21,105 nt of DNA from positions 1 to 21,105 of the forward strand of contig JBBIJX010000028.1 in NCBI GenBank assembly GCA_037445775.1, given 5' to 3'. Positions 7,126-14,898 of this stretch are shown one piece after another. The notes beneath the pieces were generated by a model. The model saw only the letters and a list, made by a program, of their open reading frames with translations, was not told the DNA's origin and searched no databases. This DNA comes from JBBUX01 sp037445775. Lineage in GTDB: Bacteria > Actinomycetota > Coriobacteriia > Anaerosomatales > PHET01. The translations under genes and the position numbers were made by a program. The first letter of the stretch is position 1, and the number at the start of each line of letters is the position of its first letter.

Positions 7126-8206
7126 CTGCCGCCACTCCCTTTCTCCTCATCGCAAGCATGTCGCAAAAGGCCTCCACCCGCGTCGCAACGCCGGTGTCCG
7201 CGGTCTGAGCGTCGAAGGAGACGAACAGGACCGGGAACGTGTGCTCGCGGCTGATGCGCTGGAGGGCAGACATCGCCGAGACCTCCGGCATGCACCCGAA
7301 CGGCTTGAGATGCACCATCCCGTCGAAGCCCTCCCTCATCAGCACGCACGTCCGGGCGACACTCTCGGTGCCGTCCGCGCCCAGGTGATAGGTGACGTAC
7401 GGCTTGGCGTGTCCGATGTCGCGCCTGACGTTGCGCCTGCCGATCAGCCCGTGCGTCAGAAGTCCGGTCAACGTGACGAACCGGTGCACCTCGACCCCGT
7501 GGTCCGCGATCCTGCGTTCGATACCGCAATTCGCGAAGGGCTCCATCAGGACGTACAGCTCCCCGACAACTCCGACCCGCAAGGGGTCGGCGGGCTTGTC
7601 GAGTTGGACCGCGGTCAAGTCGCTGAGCGCTTCGTGCCGCACCTGAGCGATGGACCTCATGTCCCGAGCGGCACCCAGCTCGCGCAGGAAGCGCGCGACG
7701 ATGCGATCCATGGCGCCGCGCTCGACCTCGAAGCCCACATTGAGGCGTACGAAGCCCTCGACCGCCTCGATGGCCTTGGCCTGCTTCCATGCCAGCGCGA
7801 CCGAGTGCACGACCCGGCGGTTCGAGGCGGGCGGGTGAATCCTACGGAAGCTCGACAGCAGCGGTCCCGCCTTCCAGACGGACGCCAGATTGACCATCTC
7901 GAACTCGTAGCCCAAGTCGCGCAATATGCGTTCCTGCACCTCCGCGTAGAACCCGAATCGGCAGCCGCCCCCGGCCTGCACCAGCACGTTCGCGCCGGCC
8001 TCGAGCGCCTCGATGAAGTTCCCGAGGTTGTACTTGAACGGCACGCAGACGAACTCCGGGCTGTGCCTCGCACCCAGCTCCAGGGTGGCACGGGTGATTT
8101 TGGGCGGGCTGCACGCCTCCGCGCCCATCGCCTCGGCCAGCGTCTGGAACGCCACGTGGTACTCACCCATGTGCGGGTAGCTGACCCTACGCCGGTCACC
8201 GTTCAC
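7118..8206 (-). CDS. COG3581-like protein, activase-partner component (2-hydroxyacyl-CoA dehydratase-like)
   Basis: A 362-residue protein resembling the C-terminal part of the giant acyl-CoA dehydratase activase-related proteins. Cysteines sit in conserved-looking contexts: ACSPPK (Cys32), FVCVPFKYN (Cys54), GGGCRFGFY (Cys82), ANCGIERR (Cys227), FGCMPEVS (Cys305). These are candidate iron-sulfur ligands. The family's biochemical function is not established to my knowledge. I chose the GTG at 8206, which overlaps the preceding TGA by four bases (GTGA); homology begins at MGEYH shortly after. A much longer reading of this frame up to 9211 only runs antiphase through the upstream gene. The arrangement DUF2229, COG3581-like, activase suggests one electron-transfer complex. 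Confidence 0.82.
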   Translation of the reverse strand: MNGDRRRVSYPHMGEYHVAFQTLAEAMGAEACSPPKITRATLELGARHSPEFVCVPFKYNLGNFIEALEAGANVLVQAGGGCRFGFYAEVQERILRDLGYEFEMVNLASVWKAGPLLSSFRRIHPPASNRRVVHSVALAWKQAKAIEAVEGFVRLNVGFEVERGAMDRIVARFLRELGAARDMRSIAQVRHEALSDLTAVQLDKPADPLRVGVVGELYVLMEPFANCGIERRIADHGVEVHRFVTLTGLLTHGLIGRRNVRRDIGHAKPYVTYHLGADGTESVARTCVLMREGFDGMVHLKPFGCMPEVSAMSALQRISREHTFPVLFVSFDAQTADTGVATRVEAFCDMLAMRRKGVAAGA

Positions 8207-9117
8207 GAAGCCCGCCTCATCTTGAGGATGTCCACGAAGCTCTCCAGCCGAGTGCGCAGGCCGGTCTCGCCGGCGAGTTCGTCGAGCACGAGGGTCACTA
8301 CCGGCGTGTCCGCGAGCTTGCGGCTGGCAAGCTCGGCCATCAGCGAATCCGGTCCACACGGGAACGTCACGAGGAACACGACCCCGTCCACCTTGCCGCT
8401 GTACATCTCTATCGCGCCGAGGAGCTCCTTGTTGTAGGTCCACTTGATCGTCGAGGAAAACGCGGGCGAGAGGCGCCTCGCCAGCTCGTGGTCGACGTGG
8501 TCGGACACAAGCACGTCGACTTCCAGCTCGCCGAGCAGGCTGACGATCGGTTGACCGATCATAGCGTCGGCGAGGTTGTACGCGTGCCCCACGAGAAGGA
8601 TCCGCGTCCGACCCGAGTCCGCGCCGATCATCGCCTCCTGCTCCGCAGCCCGCTCGACCTCCCAGGCCCGCTGGGCGATCGCGGCGTCGCGTAACGCCCG
8701 CCGCGCGCGCAGCGGACCCGCGCCGAGCTCCGCGGCCAAGCCCAGCAACTGCGCCCTCTCGGTCACGCCGTTGCAGACGTCGACGTCGTATCCGACCACG
8801 GGCGCGTCCGGCAGCGTGTTGCGCACGATGTCGTAGGCCCCCATCAGCTTCACGCACATGTGCTCGTGCGTGACAACCGACTCCATCCGCGGCACGAGCA
8901 CACAGTCGCACCGTCCGAGCAGCGCGTCGACGTGGCCGAGGTAGACCTTCATGGGCAGGCAGGATTCGTCCACGGCGAGCCGGGTGCCCCGCTCCAGGAT
9001 GCGCCTGTTGGTGGGCGGGCTGACAACGGTCCGGCAGCCGATGCCCTCCAACAGGGCGCTCCAGAGCACGTGACGCTTGTGGTAGAGGAGCGCCCGAGGT
9101 ATCCCGATGGTCGTCAC
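8203..9117 (-). CDS. DUF2229 (COG3580-like) protein, activase-associated component
   Basis: First gene of the three-gene operon, 304 residues. The N-terminus IGIPRALLYHKRHVLW, then VSPPTNRRI and LAVDESCLPMKV, is the DUF2229 signature known from the giant activase-related proteins of clostridia and other anaerobes. Cysteines at 53, 70, 72, 88, 115 and 254 (FPCGPDS) are possible cluster ligands; a Rossmann-like half is suggested by ILLVGHAYN near 173-181. The start is GTG at 9117, with GAGGGGG about 6 nt upstream. The end overlaps the next gene by four bases. The protein lacks any activase (ASKHA) domain, which is supplied by the third gene. Function is inferred from domain association only. 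Confidence 0.85.
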   Translation of the reverse strand: MTTIGIPRALLYHKRHVLWSALLEGIGCRTVVSPPTNRRILERGTRLAVDESCLPMKVYLGHVDALLGRCDCVLVPRMESVVTHEHMCVKLMGAYDIVRNTLPDAPVVGYDVDVCNGVTERAQLLGLAAELGAGPLRARRALRDAAIAQRAWEVERAAEQEAMIGADSGRTRILLVGHAYNLADAMIGQPIVSLLGELEVDVLVSDHVDHELARRLSPAFSSTIKWTYNKELLGAIEMYSGKVDGVVFLVTFPCGPDSLMAELASRKLADTPVVTLVLDELAGETGLRTRLESFVDILKMRRAS

Positions 9118-9152
9118 TGCGCCCCCTCGGGCTGGCTTGTCGAAGGGTCACG

Positions 9153-9160
9153 AGTATACT
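9153..9160. promoter_or_regulatory. Self-complementary -10 box (AGTATACT) in the divergent 9117/9331 region
   Basis: The octamer AGTATACT is a perfect palindrome and offers TATACT, a near-consensus -10, on both strands. On the minus strand it would start transcription about 30 nt before the DUF2229 gene, a sensible leader. On the plus strand it would give a leader of about 165 nt for the amidase, containing the hairpins at 9196-9239. Neither direction has a good -35 at 17 bp. Confidence 0.45.
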
Positions 9161-9195
9161 ACCCCCGGCGGCACGGCCCTCAGGCCTCCGCAAAC

Positions 9196-9239
9196 GGCGG
9201 CACCACGACAAGCCGCCTGGAGCCCCGGTACAACGGGGC
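9196..9239 (+). other. Two tandem hairpins in the divergent intergenic region
   Basis: GGCGGC at 9196-9201 pairs with GCCGCC at 9212-9217 (10-nt loop). Four bases later GCCCCG at 9222-9227 pairs with CGGGGC at 9234-9239 (6-nt loop). They would lie in the amidase leader if the 9155-9160 promoter is used, or upstream of the promoter if the -10 at 9267 is used. They do not match the c-di-AMP riboswitch often found before actinobacterial cell-wall hydrolases. Confidence 0.4.
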
Positions 9240-9266
9240 GCCCGTGTGGGTCATGTCAATTCGCGG

Positions 9267-9272
9267 TATGAT
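9267..9272 (+). promoter_or_regulatory. Putative -10 box of the amidase gene
   Basis: TATGAT on the plus strand, 58 nt before the chosen amidase ATG, without a recognisable -35 at 16-18 bp. It competes with the plus-strand reading of the palindromic box at 9153-9160. Confidence 0.35.
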
Positions 9273-9330
9273 CAGCAAGCGCCCCCTGCATTCGCAGATT
9301 CGAAGCACCCGGCAGAAGGGCACCCGAGCC

Positions 9331-11100
9331 ATGCCGCTCATACCCCGTCATCTCAGCCGTAGCGCGCTGGGCGCCGCTGCGACCCTCATCACATTGGCGG
9401 CCTTTGCCCAGGCGGCGTGGGCATCCCCCGACGCTGCGGAAGCTCACGATGCCGCGAGCGCGGTCGCCTCTGTCGTGCCGGCCGCTCCCAACACGCCCAC
9501 CACCGATCCCGATACGCCCACCGTCTCGCCGAACGCAGTGCTCATCGTCATCGACCCCGGGCATGGCGGACCCTTCTCGAACGCGAACGCGAACGGGCTC
9601 AGGGAGAAGAACGTCAACCTCCAGGTGGCGCGCGCGCTGCGCACCGCGCTCGTCAGGCGCGGCTACCGCGTGGTGATGACGCGTGACGCCGACACCGCCT
9701 TGAGCCTCACCAACATCGCCACGTGGAACTACTCGTCGAGTACCGGGCTCTGGTCGTGGGCGCGCGACGGCCGCGTCAACGGTAATCCCCCCAATGACGA
9801 CCTCCAGGCACGGGTGAACCTGGCGAACGGCCTCGGCGCCGACCTGTTCATCAGCGTGCACGCCAACGGAGCGAAGAGCCGCTCGGTGCGCGGCCACGAG
9901 ACCTTCGCGTCGCCCCGAGACTCGCTCGGCATCTCGCTGTCGCGGCAGGTCCAGCGAAGCGTCTTGGCCTCAACCGGCTTCGTGAACCGCGGGGCTAGGA
10001 CTGCGGACTTCTACGTCCTGCGCTGGTCGAACATGCCGGCGATCCTGCTTGAGACCGGCTTCATCTCGAACCCCGCCGACGCGGCCCTGCTCAAGCAGCC
10101 AGCGTTCCGCACGTCGATAGCAGAGGGCGTAGCCACAGGCGTCGACGAGTGGTTGGCGACGCAGCCGTACCACGGCATCTACCCGCGCGTCACCGGCACT
10201 GACACGTCTTCGTACCTCTCCGCACTGGCGAGCGCTGGCTACCCCGAAGGCGCCCGCGTCGCGGTGCTCGCCGACGCCGAGGCATGGTTCGACGTCGCTG
10301 GTGCGGCTTCGCTCGCCGCGTCCCTTGGCGGCCCGCTCCTGTGGATGCAGGGCGGCTCCTTGGATGCAACGCTGAGCGCGACGCTGAGTTCCCTCTCACC
10401 CGAACGAGTGGTGGTGGTCGGCCGAACGGGCAGCGCTGGTTCGAAGGCGGTCTCGCGCATCGCAGCCGCAGCCGAAGTGAAGCCGACCGCCGTGCGAACG
10501 GTCGGGGCCTCGAGTGCCGCCGCGCTGTCCGCGTCGATCGCTGAAAGTGTCGGCGTCGGGCCTTCGGGCCACGTCTTCGTGGGGGCCGTCGAGGACACGA
10601 GAACGTTGCTTGCCGCCGCCGCCATCGCCGCGACACGCCGGGCTCCACTCCTCGTGGCCCAGAACGGCGCTCTCAGCGCGAGCGCGAACGACTTCCTCAC
10701 CACGAACCGCGCGGCGATCACACGCGTGGTGCTCGTCGGAAGCGCGGCACGCGTGCCGGCCTCGCTCGCTCAAGGGGCGCCCTACCGGCGTTACGAGAAG
10801 ACGAACTTCACCGCCCTGAGCGCCGCACTGAACGCGGCCTATCATGCCGAGCGGCGCACCAACAAGATGCGACCGGTCGTCGCGGACCCGCGCTCCGCCC
10901 CCGAGTACCTTGCGGCGTCAGCGCGGGCCGCCAGTCCGGCCACGCCGGTCCTCCCGGCCTACGGCGCGGTCCTGCCCGTTAGCACACGGTTGTGGATCAC
11001 GAACCGGCGTGCCGCAATCGGGGGTTTTGAGGTGCACGATCCTGATGGTCGAACGCCGCTGAACCTCGACCACGCGCTCAGGAAGGCCGACTACCTGTAG
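9331..11100 (+). CDS. Exported N-acetylmuramoyl-L-alanine amidase with three CWB2 cell-wall-binding repeats
   Basis: Zinc amidase (Amidase_3) that cleaves the bond between muramic acid and the stem peptide, acting outside the cell. The 589 residues start with a signal peptide (basic HLSR, hydrophobic core about 12-27, AWA before residue 32). Zinc and catalytic residues: His78 and Glu92 (DPGHGG, LREKN), His177 (SVHANG), Glu241 (LLETGFISN). Residues about 290-585 form three degenerate CWB2 repeats, with strand motifs VVVVG, VVLVG and LWITN marking each; three is the usual number for anchoring to secondary wall polymers. I chose ATG 9331 for signal-peptide shape, with AGAAGGG 10 nt upstream; ATG 9268 would add 21 residues. 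Convergent with the EamA gene, 12 bp from its stop. Confidence 0.93.
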   Translation: MPLIPRHLSRSALGAAATLITLAAFAQAAWASPDAAEAHDAASAVASVVPAAPNTPTTDPDTPTVSPNAVLIVIDPGHGGPFSNANANGLREKNVNLQVARALRTALVRRGYRVVMTRDADTALSLTNIATWNYSSSTGLWSWARDGRVNGNPPNDDLQARVNLANGLGADLFISVHANGAKSRSVRGHETFASPRDSLGISLSRQVQRSVLASTGFVNRGARTADFYVLRWSNMPAILLETGFISNPADAALLKQPAFRTSIAEGVATGVDEWLATQPYHGIYPRVTGTDTSSYLSALASAGYPEGARVAVLADAEAWFDVAGAASLAASLGGPLLWMQGGSLDATLSATLSSLSPERVVVVGRTGSAGSKAVSRIAAAAEVKPTAVRTVGASSAAALSASIAESVGVGPSGHVFVGAVEDTRTLLAAAAIAATRRAPLLVAQNGALSASANDFLTTNRAAITRVVLVGSAARVPASLAQGAPYRRYEKTNFTALSAALNAAYHAERRTNKMRPVVADPRSAPEYLAASARAASPATPVLPAYGAVLPVSTRLWITNRRAAIGGFEVHDPDGRTPLNLDHALRKADYL

Positions 11101-11112
11101 CGCGGCACTGCG

Positions 11113-11952
11113 TCAGGGCAACGCGGTCAAGACCACTGCGATCAGCGCGAACGCCACACCCACCCGCTGCCATCCGTGCAGGTGCTCGTGGAGCAAGATG
11201 CGCGCGAGTAGCAGCGTCCCCACCGGGTAGAGCGCGCCGATCATGGCCGCGACCGCAACCGGGCCAAGCCGCAACGCGACCACCTGCGCGATGTTGGCGG
11301 CTGCGTCCGCGATCCCGGTCGCAACGATGAGGTTCACCGCGCCGCGCGGTGGCGCGACCGGCCGCCTCATCAGCGCAGAGACTCCGACGAGCATCACGAC
11401 GGCGGCGACACGGGCGAGCGCGAGCGGCGCGAACCCCGTCGAGACCGGCGTCTGCGCGTAGGCGAGGATCGCCCCGGCGAAGCCGAGCCCGGCGATGACA
11501 CCGTAGGCGACCGCACGCCGCCCGTTGCCGCTACCATCGTCTTCGGCCGTCGCACTGACGATGATGACCGCCGCGAGCGCCAGAGCGATGCCCGCGAGGG
11601 AGGGCCACGCAAGCGCCTCGTCGCTCGACAGCATCCCCACCGTCGCGGGCACCGAGCCCGACAGCGCAGCCGTCACCGGCGCTACGAGACTCATGCGGCC
11701 GGTCGCAAGCCCTGCGTAGAGCGTGAGCACGCCGGTGCCACCTGACAGTCCCGCCACGACACCCCACAACAGCTCTGGATCTGTCCAGCTGGCGGGCGGC
11801 ATGACGAGCACCGTGAGCGCGATGACGGCGAACCCGACCGCCTGCGACGCGATCGTGACCACAAGCGCAGGCGCGCGGCGGCTTGCGTAGCCGCCTAGGA
11901 AGTCCGCTCCGCCGTAGAGTGCGGCAGCCACTGTCGCGACGAGCGCGGTCAT
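11113..11952 (-). CDS. EamA-family (DMT superfamily) transporter
   Basis: A 279-residue polytopic membrane protein with about ten hydrophobic segments arranged as two EamA repeats (roughly 1-135 and 147-279), the usual size for a drug/metabolite exporter. Internal repeat pairs include GVVAGLSGGTGVL in the first half and GVIAGLGFAGAIL in the second; the second repeat ends with GALYPVGTLLLARILLHEHL, where the E in LLxEHL is typical of EamA. Substrate cannot be told from sequence. Its ATG lies 3 bp past the ychF stop, so it is the second gene of a ychF operon. There is no separate promoter or good Shine-Dalgarno sequence, implying coupled translation. Confidence 0.9.
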   Translation of the reverse strand: MTALVATVAAALYGGADFLGGYASRRAPALVVTIASQAVGFAVIALTVLVMPPASWTDPELLWGVVAGLSGGTGVLTLYAGLATGRMSLVAPVTAALSGSVPATVGMLSSDEALAWPSLAGIALALAAVIIVSATAEDDGSGNGRRAVAYGVIAGLGFAGAILAYAQTPVSTGFAPLALARVAAVVMLVGVSALMRRPVAPPRGAVNLIVATGIADAAANIAQVVALRLGPVAVAAMIGALYPVGTLLLARILLHEHLHGWQRVGVAFALIAVVLTALP

Positions 11953-11955
11953 GAG

Positions 11956-13020
11956 CTACACGTTGAACTTGAAGTGCATGACGTCACCGTCGGCGACCAC
12001 GTACTCCTTGCCCTCAAGGCGAAGCTTGCCGGCCTCGCGCGCACCCTTTTCTCCGCCGAGGGATACGTAGTCGTCGAAGCTCACGACCTCTGCCTTGATG
12101 AAGCCGCGCTCGAAGTCAGTGTGGATGACACCGGCCGCCTGCGGCGCCTTCGCCCCGATGGGTGCCGTCCAGGCGCGGACCTCCTTCTCGCCCGCGGTGA
12201 AGAAGCTCCGCAGCCCGAGCAGCCGGTACGCCTCGCGAATCAGCGCGTTCAAGCCCGGTTCGGCCAGGCCGATCGACTCGAGGTACTCAGCGGCCTCCTC
12301 CGCGTCGAGGTCCGACAGCTCGGACTCGATCTTGGCGCAGATGGCCACCGGCTTCACGCCGTCGATCTCGGGCAACTCCGCGCCGGCTTGGGTCTCGTCG
12401 ACGTTGGCGACGTAGAGCATCGGCTTCATCGTGAGCAGATGCAGGTCGCGCAGGGCCGCTCGCTCTTCGTCGGTCATCTCAAGCGTGCGGGCGCGATGCC
12501 CCTCGGCCAAGTGCGTCTGCAGGCGCGCGACAAGTTCGACCTTCGGCGCGAGGGTCTTGTCGCGCTGCGCCTCTTTCGCCAGGCGCGGCGCCGCCTTCTC
12601 GACGGTCGCGAGGTCTGCGAGCACGAGCTCAAGCTTGATCGTTTCGACATCGGACGCAGGGTCGACCCGCCCGTCGACGTGGATGACGTCCTCGTCCGTG
12701 AAGAAGCGTACTACCTCGGCGATCGCGTCTGTCTCACGGATGTTGGCGAGGAACTGGTTGCCCAGCCCGGCGCCTTCGCTTGCACCCTTGACCAGGCCCG
12801 CGATGTCGACGAACTCCACGGTCGCCGGCACGACACGCTGCGGCCCGACGATGCTGGCCAACGCATCGAGCCGGGCGTCCGGCACCGCGACGACGCCCAC
12901 ATTGGGCTCGATCGTGGCGAAAGGGTAGTTCGCCGCGTCGACCACATTCGAGGTGAGCGCCGTGAACAGCGTGGACTTGCCCACGTTCGGAAGGCCGACG
13001 ATCCCTATCGAAAGTGACAC
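11956..13020 (-). CDS. ychF: Redox-responsive P-loop ATPase YchF (OLA1 family)
   Basis: Universally conserved Obg-related translation/stress factor that prefers ATP. The 354 residues carry G1 GLPNVGKST at 9-17, G3 DIAGLVKGASEGAGLG from 72, and NVDE at 206-209 in place of the GTPase NKxD, the known hallmark of ATP preference. A coiled-coil region follows at about 130-180, and the C-terminal TGS domain (FFTAGEKEVRAWT through the end) is intact. I chose the GTG at 13020: AAAGGAG lies 9 nt upstream and the protein begins directly with SLSIGIVGLPNVGKS. An in-frame ATG at 13122 would run back over the divergent gene's start. It is divergent from the GT28 gene across 69 bp. Confidence 0.97.
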   Translation of the reverse strand: MSLSIGIVGLPNVGKSTLFTALTSNVVDAANYPFATIEPNVGVVAVPDARLDALASIVGPQRVVPATVEFVDIAGLVKGASEGAGLGNQFLANIRETDAIAEVVRFFTDEDVIHVDGRVDPASDVETIKLELVLADLATVEKAAPRLAKEAQRDKTLAPKVELVARLQTHLAEGHRARTLEMTDEERAALRDLHLLTMKPMLYVANVDETQAGAELPEIDGVKPVAICAKIESELSDLDAEEAAEYLESIGLAEPGLNALIREAYRLLGLRSFFTAGEKEVRAWTAPIGAKAPQAAGVIHTDFERGFIKAEVVSFDDYVSLGGEKGAREAGKLRLEGKEYVVADGDVMHFKFNV

Positions 13021-13074
13021 GTGTTTGCGCTCCTTTGGGCAGGTCAGAACCGTCATCGGCTCGCGCAGGACTGC

Positions 13075-13082
13075 TGTATAGT
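13075..13082. promoter_or_regulatory. Overlapping divergent -10 boxes between ychF and the GT28 gene
   Basis: On the plus strand TATAGT (13077-13082) ends 7 nt before the glycosyltransferase ATG, and no Shine-Dalgarno sequence intervenes, so that mRNA is expected to be leaderless. On the minus strand TATACA (13075-13080) could serve ychF with a leader of about 48 nt that includes its AAAGGAG. No strong -35 is visible on either side. The two boxes share four bases, so the two directions should compete. Confidence 0.5.
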
Positions 13083-13089
13083 ACCACCC

Positions 13090-14223
13090 ATGGAAACCCC
13101 CGCCTCCGTTCTGGTCGCCCACGCCTCGATCGGCTCGGGTTATCGCCTCGCAGCCGAAGCGATCGCACGCGAGCTCAGCGACTCGCCGTCGGTGAGAGCC
13201 GTCGTCATCGACGTTCTCGAAGGTTGCTCAGCACGTGGCGTTCGGCGTGCCGCGACGGGTGCGCCCGGTTCGCCCGGCTCGCGGCTCGCTCATGCGGTCC
13301 AGACCCGCGTCCCGTCCGTGTCGCGCAGGTGGTTCGAGGCGTTGCTCGAATCGACCCACGCAGACGTCGTGGTCTGCACACACCCGTATCCCGCCGCTAT
13401 CGCGGCGTCGCTTGCATCACGGAACCGCGCGCGGCCCCGCGTGGTCTTTGTGGCGAGCGGCTTCGGTGTCCACGGGTTCGTGCCTCGCACCGGCGTGTCG
13501 CTCTACTGCTCGTCATGCGACGCGAACGCCGAACGGCTCGCAGCGCTCGGTGTGATCCCCGCGCAGATCGCCGTGACCGGCATCCCCGTCCGCGCCCAGT
13601 TCACCGTCGAGTACGACACCGCCGCGGCGCGCGCGCACTTCGGGCTACCGCCCGAGGGCCGCGTCATTCTCGCCATTGCAGGCTCGACCGACCCCGTGCC
13701 GTACGGCGCGCTCCAAGAGACGCTCTCTGTGTCGCTGCCAGCGCTCGCGTCGCTGCCAGAGACAACGCTCGCGATCGTGGCCGGAGACGACGCGGAGTTC
13801 GCTCGCGCCATGGTCTCGCGCTCGCGAGGGTTCGGTACGACGAGCGTGCGCGTCTTCGAGCACGTCGAGCACATGGCGCCGCTCATCGCGTGCGCGGACC
13901 TCGTCCTCACCCGCCCGTCGGCGCTCACGTGCGCGGAGTGCATGGTCACCGGCGTCCCCGTCGTGATGCTCGCGCCGAAGGGCGATAGCGAAGTGGCGAA
14001 CGCGCGCGTGCTCGCACATATTGGCGCCGGTGTCTTCGTTCAGGAGCCGTCCGCCCTATCCGAGCAAGTGTGCAAAGTCATGTCTTCGGGGTCTCGACTG
14101 TCACGGATGCAGGCCGCGACTAGGCGGGTCGCTCGCCCGTTCGCCGCCGCCGACATCGCTACGCGCACGCTCGCGCTTGCGGGCGTGGAAGTACAGGCCG
14201 GCGCCCCCGGGGACGCCTCGTGA
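13090..14223 (+). CDS. MGDG synthase/UgtP-like glycosyltransferase (GT28)
   Basis: Probable glycosyltransferase transferring a sugar from a nucleotide sugar to a lipid acceptor at the inner membrane face. The 377 residues have the MGDG-synthase N-terminal half: HASIGSGYRLAAEAIA at 11-26, CTHPYPAA near 96-103, SGFGVHGF near 123-130 (the diacylglycerol-enzyme counterpart is TDFGVHxF), and TGIPVRAQF at 163-171. The C-terminal GT28 half has LAIAGSTDP, then LIACADLVLTRPSALTCAE at 265-283. Asp of the usual TDFG is replaced by Ser-Gly, so acceptor use may differ. I chose ATG 13090; the -10 ends 7 nt before it, supporting leaderless translation. Its stop overlaps the LysE gene by four bases. Confidence 0.87.
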   Translation: METPASVLVAHASIGSGYRLAAEAIARELSDSPSVRAVVIDVLEGCSARGVRRAATGAPGSPGSRLAHAVQTRVPSVSRRWFEALLESTHADVVVCTHPYPAAIAASLASRNRARPRVVFVASGFGVHGFVPRTGVSLYCSSCDANAERLAALGVIPAQIAVTGIPVRAQFTVEYDTAAARAHFGLPPEGRVILAIAGSTDPVPYGALQETLSVSLPALASLPETTLAIVAGDDAEFARAMVSRSRGFGTTSVRVFEHVEHMAPLIACADLVLTRPSALTCAECMVTGVPVVMLAPKGDSEVANARVLAHIGAGVFVQEPSALSEQVCKVMSSGSRLSRMQAATRRVARPFAAADIATRTLALAGVEVQAGAPGDAS

Positions 14224-14885
14224 CCCAAGCGCTGCCCTCGACGTTCGCCCTGTTCGTCTCAGCGGGGGTGATCGCTCTGTCAGGTGCGATGGCGCCGGGA
14301 CCCTACCTCACGCTCACCATCACGCGGACCGTGCGCGTTGGCGCGCGCAGTGCCCTCCTCATGCTCGTGGGGCACGCGCTCCTCGAGGCGGCGCTCATCG
14401 CAGGCCTCGCCTTCGGGCTGCAGGCGTTTCTCACACAGCCGGGCGTGTCGCGCGCGCTTGCGCTCGCCGGAGGCGCGTTCCTGCTGTGGATGGGCTTCGA
14501 CCTTCTGCAGAGCTCTGTGAACGGCTCGATCGCAAAGGACCTCGAAGCGGCCGAGACCACGTCGCGCGCCGGTATCGGACCGGTGGCCGAGGGCGCGCTC
14601 TTGAGTCTGTCCAACCCCTACTGGCTGCTTTGGTGGGTCACCATCGGGGCAGCACTCGCCGCACAGGGGCTCGCACAGGGACCGTCCGGAGTGCTCGCGT
14701 TCTACCTCGGGCACCAGGCAGGCGACTTCCTGTGGTACGCGTTCGTGATCGCGGCCGTCTCGCGTGGCCGCCACCTGTTGCCGCCGCGCACCTATCGCTT
14801 CATCATGGGCGGACTCGCGCTGTTCTTGTTCGCCCTTGGTCTGCGCTTCGCCCTGGTCGGGTTCGGCGCGCTCGCCGTCGGCTAG
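14220..14885 (+). CDS. LysE/RhtB-family membrane transporter
   Basis: A 221-residue membrane protein with about six hydrophobic segments and the LysE-family loop AMAPGPYLTLTITRTVRVG near 23-41. SLSNPYWLLWW near 129-139 is the matching motif of the second half. Known members export amino acids, but relatives exist with unknown substrates. The GTG start at 14220 overlaps the GT28 stop by four bases (GTGA), and the GT4 start lies 13 bp after its stop. It is thus sandwiched between two glycosyltransferases in one operon, which hints at a role in envelope glycolipid or precursor handling rather than general amino acid export; this is inference. Confidence 0.88.
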   Translation: MTQALPSTFALFVSAGVIALSGAMAPGPYLTLTITRTVRVGARSALLMLVGHALLEAALIAGLAFGLQAFLTQPGVSRALALAGGAFLLWMGFDLLQSSVNGSIAKDLEAAETTSRAGIGPVAEGALLSLSNPYWLLWWVTIGAALAAQGLAQGPSGVLAFYLGHQAGDFLWYAFVIAAVSRGRHLLPPRTYRFIMGGLALFLFALGLRFALVGFGALAVG

Positions 14886-14898
14886 GATGGGGAGCCTC

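Noticed and set aside
8203..8205. TGA between the DUF2229 and COG3581-like genes as a possible selenocysteine codon or frameshift fusion
   Set aside because: The frames differ and a standard GTGA start/stop overlap explains it; no stem-loop of SECIS type was seen after the TGA.
8207..9211. N-terminal extension of the COG3581-like gene giving a 697-residue protein
   Set aside because: The extra part is Arg/Ala-rich and lies out of phase over the DUF2229 gene; the GTG at 8206 overlaps the previous stop as expected in an operon.
9118..9330. c-di-AMP (ydaO) riboswitch upstream of the cell-wall amidase
   Set aside because: Such riboswitches are common before actinobacterial hydrolases, but the conserved segments I know are not present in this leader.
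11974..13017. 347-codon plus-strand frame opposite ychF
   Set aside because: Shadow frame; the minus strand encodes an intact YchF with all motifs.
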